Assembly (NCBI GenBank): GCA_014377055.1 | Contig: JACMQJ010000112.1 | Location: forward strand, 1 to 7,315 | Reading direction: 5' to 3' | DNA length: 7,315 nt | Source of the DNA: Candidatus Sericytochromatia bacterium | GTDB taxonomy: Bacteria > Cyanobacteriota > Sericytochromatia > UBA7694 > JACMQJ01 | Part shown: positions 5,986 to 7,315 of the stretch, piece after piece | Layout of the letters: each line of letters opens with the position of its first letter | Position numbering within the stretch: the stretch's first letter is position 1 | Notes under the pieces: generated by a model | The model's database searches: none | What the model saw: the letters and a program-made list of their open reading frames with translations, nothing else | Told to the model about the DNA's origin: nothing | Translations under genes and position numbers: made by a program

Positions 5986-7143
5986 ATGAATAACACTCAA
6001 ACAATATTATTAAAAAAAGATTCTGAAATGCCATTGGCTAAAAAAATATTGTTTTTTTTGAAGGATGTTTTTGATCAATGGAATAAAGATAAAGCAATGG
6101 GTATGGGTGCTGCTATTGCTTACTATACAATTTTTTCAATACCACCATTACTGATTATTGCTATTGCTGTAGCTGGTTTCTTTTTTGGTCAAGATGCAGC
6201 CGAAGGAAGGATAGTACGTGAGATACAAGGTTTATTAGGTCAAGATGGAGCTTTGGCCATACAAGGTATGCTAAAAAGTGCAAAAAATACTGATGCAAGC
6301 ATGGTTGCCACAATTATAGGTATTGTCACTTTACTGATAGGTGCAACAGGTGTATTTTCACAAATACAAGTTTCATTAAACACTATTTGGGGTATCGAGC
6401 CAAGACCAGATAGAAGTTGGGGGCAAGTAATCAGAGAAAGACTTGGATCATTTACAATGGTTTTTGGAACAGGGTTTTTATTGATGGTTTCATTATTGAT
6501 AGATGCTATCTTGGCCGCTTTTAATGACTATCTAAGCCATTTAATGACTAATATAATCTCAGTGTATTTTTTAAAAATAACTAACTTTGGTATTTCTTTT
6601 TTTATTACAACATTGCTTTTTGCCATGATTTACAAAATACTTCCTGACGTTCGTATTAGTCTAAAAGATGTTGCATTAGGATCTGTTGTTACCTCAGTTT
6701 TATTTATTATTGGTAAGTTTGGTATTAGCTTTTATCTTGGAAAAACTAATGTTGGTGCTGTGTATGGAACAGCTGGTACATTAGTTATAATGCTGGTTTG
6801 GATATTTTATGCTTCATTAATATTTTTATTTGGTGCCGAATTTACTCAAGTTTATACAAAAAATTATGGTAAAAGGGTCAGAACTGCACATGGGGCAATT
6901 ATTGTTGACCCATCAAAATACAGACAACCAAAAAAAGAAGATGTCGATACATCAGATAATAAAAAGCAAAAACAAAAGGATTTGGAAAAACAAAAAGATT
7001 TGGCAAGTGTTTTTATTGAAGGTATTAAGCATGTACATAACTATGAAATACAAGATCAGGTAGAAAGTAAGAGTAAAAAATCACCTTTTTTAACTATTAG
7101 TTTTGTTTTTTTACGTTTATTTCTCAGTAAGTATAAAAAATAA
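5986..7143 (+). CDS. yihY: YihY/BrkB-family inner-membrane protein with long charged tail
   Basis: This belongs to the YihY (UPF0761, formerly 'ribonuclease BN', virulence factor BrkB) family of inner-membrane proteins, whose biochemical function is not established. From the ATG at 5986 it has 385 residues. Six helices are expected at about 48-68, 107-126, 153-175, 202-219, 232-252 and 263-286. Family hallmarks include AAIAYYTIFSIPPLL (42-56), GATGVFSQIQVSLNTIWG (119-136), LPDVRISLKDV (219-229) and GTAGTLVIMLVWIFYASLI (261-279), then FGAEFTQVY. The tail after about 291 is nearly 95 residues long and charged (KKQKQKDLEKQK at 326-337, possibly coiled), ending in a hydrophobic patch (367-380) and lysines; many relatives stop near 290-300. 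In-frame TTG (5974) and ATG (5980) exist, but GGAG at 5976-5979 is spaced 6 bases from the ATG at 5986. It is divergent from modA; a functional link is not evident. Confidence 0.88.
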   Translation: MNNTQTILLKKDSEMPLAKKILFFLKDVFDQWNKDKAMGMGAAIAYYTIFSIPPLLIIAIAVAGFFFGQDAAEGRIVREIQGLLGQDGALAIQGMLKSAKNTDASMVATIIGIVTLLIGATGVFSQIQVSLNTIWGIEPRPDRSWGQVIRERLGSFTMVFGTGFLLMVSLLIDAILAAFNDYLSHLMTNIISVYFLKITNFGISFFITTLLFAMIYKILPDVRISLKDVALGSVVTSVLFIIGKFGISFYLGKTNVGAVYGTAGTLVIMLVWIFYASLIFLFGAEFTQVYTKNYGKRVRTAHGAIIVDPSKYRQPKKEDVDTSDNKKQKQKDLEKQKDLASVFIEGIKHVHNYEIQDQVESKSKKSPFLTISFVFLRLFLSKYKK

Positions 7144-7173
7144 TTTAAATAAAATAATAATACCTCTTGATAC

Positions 7174-7189
7174 TTGATAGAAATATCAA
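7174..7189 (+). terminator. Weak hairpin after yihY, possible terminator
   Basis: TTGATA (7174-7179) and TATCAA (7184-7189) form a 6-bp stem around a GAAA loop, 31 bases after the yihY stop. It is AT-rich and no T-run follows, so as an intrinsic terminator it is weak. The left arm repeats the preceding CTTGATA (7166-7172), so the site could equally be an operator. Confidence 0.25.
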
Positions 7190-7200
7190 ATAATATTCTC

Positions 7201-7229
7201 TTAACAATTAATTCACAAAGATTTAAAAT
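7201..7229 (+). promoter_or_regulatory. Candidate promoter for the gene starting at the right edge
   Basis: TTAACA (7201-7206), a 17-bp spacer and TAAAAT (7224-7229). RNA would start near 7236, leaving a leader of about 77 bases before the ATG at 7313. An alternative lies upstream: TTGATA (7167-7172), 18 bp, TAATAT (7191-7196). Confidence 0.4.
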
Positions 7230-7298
7230 TTTAGGGCGTAAGTTTTAATTTAAAAATCAGATATTAATATAGTTAGTAAAATGTTAATTAAACAAGCT

Positions 7299-7315
7299 GG
7301 AGGAATTTTAAAATG
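7299..7315 (+). promoter_or_regulatory. Strong Shine-Dalgarno and start codon of the next gene
   Basis: GGAGG (7299-7303) is followed by 9 bases and an ATG that forms the last three bases of the window (7313-7315). This is the strongest ribosome-binding site seen here, so a well-translated plus-strand gene very probably begins at the edge. Its identity cannot be seen. Confidence 0.6.

Noticed and set aside
6830..7063. 77-codon plus-strand reading frame in a second frame
   Set aside because: It overlaps the yihY tail in another frame; its Lys/Gln-rich sequence simply reflects the A-rich DNA.
1..7315. Mobile element, CRISPR, tRNA or phage content
   Set aside because: No transposase, integrase, regularly spaced repeats, cloverleaf or structural phage gene is visible.

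Overview
The window is AT-rich DNA (roughly 30% GC by eye) with the gene set of an ordinary Gram-negative chromosome: a secreted glycosidase, a TerF-like protein, lipoprotein signal peptidase, a molybdate ABC transporter and a YihY/BrkB-family membrane protein. The low GC, frequent TTG starts and AT-rich intergenic DNA would fit a low-GC gammaproteobacterium such as the Francisellaceae, but no single marker fixes the taxon and that placement is a weak inference. I see no rRNA, tRNA, insertion sequence, integrase, phage gene or CRISPR array.

Layout, left to right. Positions 1-924 (minus) hold the N-terminal 308 codons of an exported GH39-family glycoside hydrolase. Both catalytic glutamates are visible, the second only three codons from the window edge. 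A good promoter at 963-990 decides between two possible starts. Positions 925-1327 have no gene; they carry that promoter and a cluster of interlocked inverted repeats at 1088-1165. Positions 1328-1552 (plus) encode a 74-residue protein with two predicted membrane helices, ending 5 bases from the stop of the next gene, which runs towards it.

From 5807 back to 1558 all genes are on the minus strand. modA-modB-modC form a compact operon with 1-2 bases between genes: a lipoprotein-type molybdate-binding protein, an inner-membrane permease and a short ATPase without the C-terminal molybdate-sensing domain. After 128 bases with their own candidate promoter come lspA and then, 48 bases on, a TerD-vWA fusion protein of the TerF type. 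LspA processes lipoproteins, and ModA has a lipobox, so one gene here makes a likely substrate of its neighbour, although every lipoprotein of the cell would depend on LspA. modA, modC and lspA cannot start with ATG, because an in-frame stop lies just upstream and no ATG intervenes; TTG is the best choice in each.

From 5817 to 5985 lies the divergent control region between modA and yihY. It contains candidate promoters both ways, a 10-bp perfect inverted repeat and an 8-bp direct repeat with exactly 10-bp periodicity overlapping the yihY promoter. yihY (5986-7143, plus) has the usual six-helix core and an unusually long charged tail. The last 172 bases hold a small hairpin, a candidate promoter and a strong Shine-Dalgarno sequence for a gene whose ATG is the last three bases of the window. 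A short reading frame at 7281 would overlap that ATG.

No clearly new multi-gene system is visible. The parts most worth a second look are the operator-like repeats between modA and yihY, the TerF-like protein with an eroded calcium site and no ter neighbours, the repeat cluster at 1088-1165, and the cluster of obligatory TTG starts.
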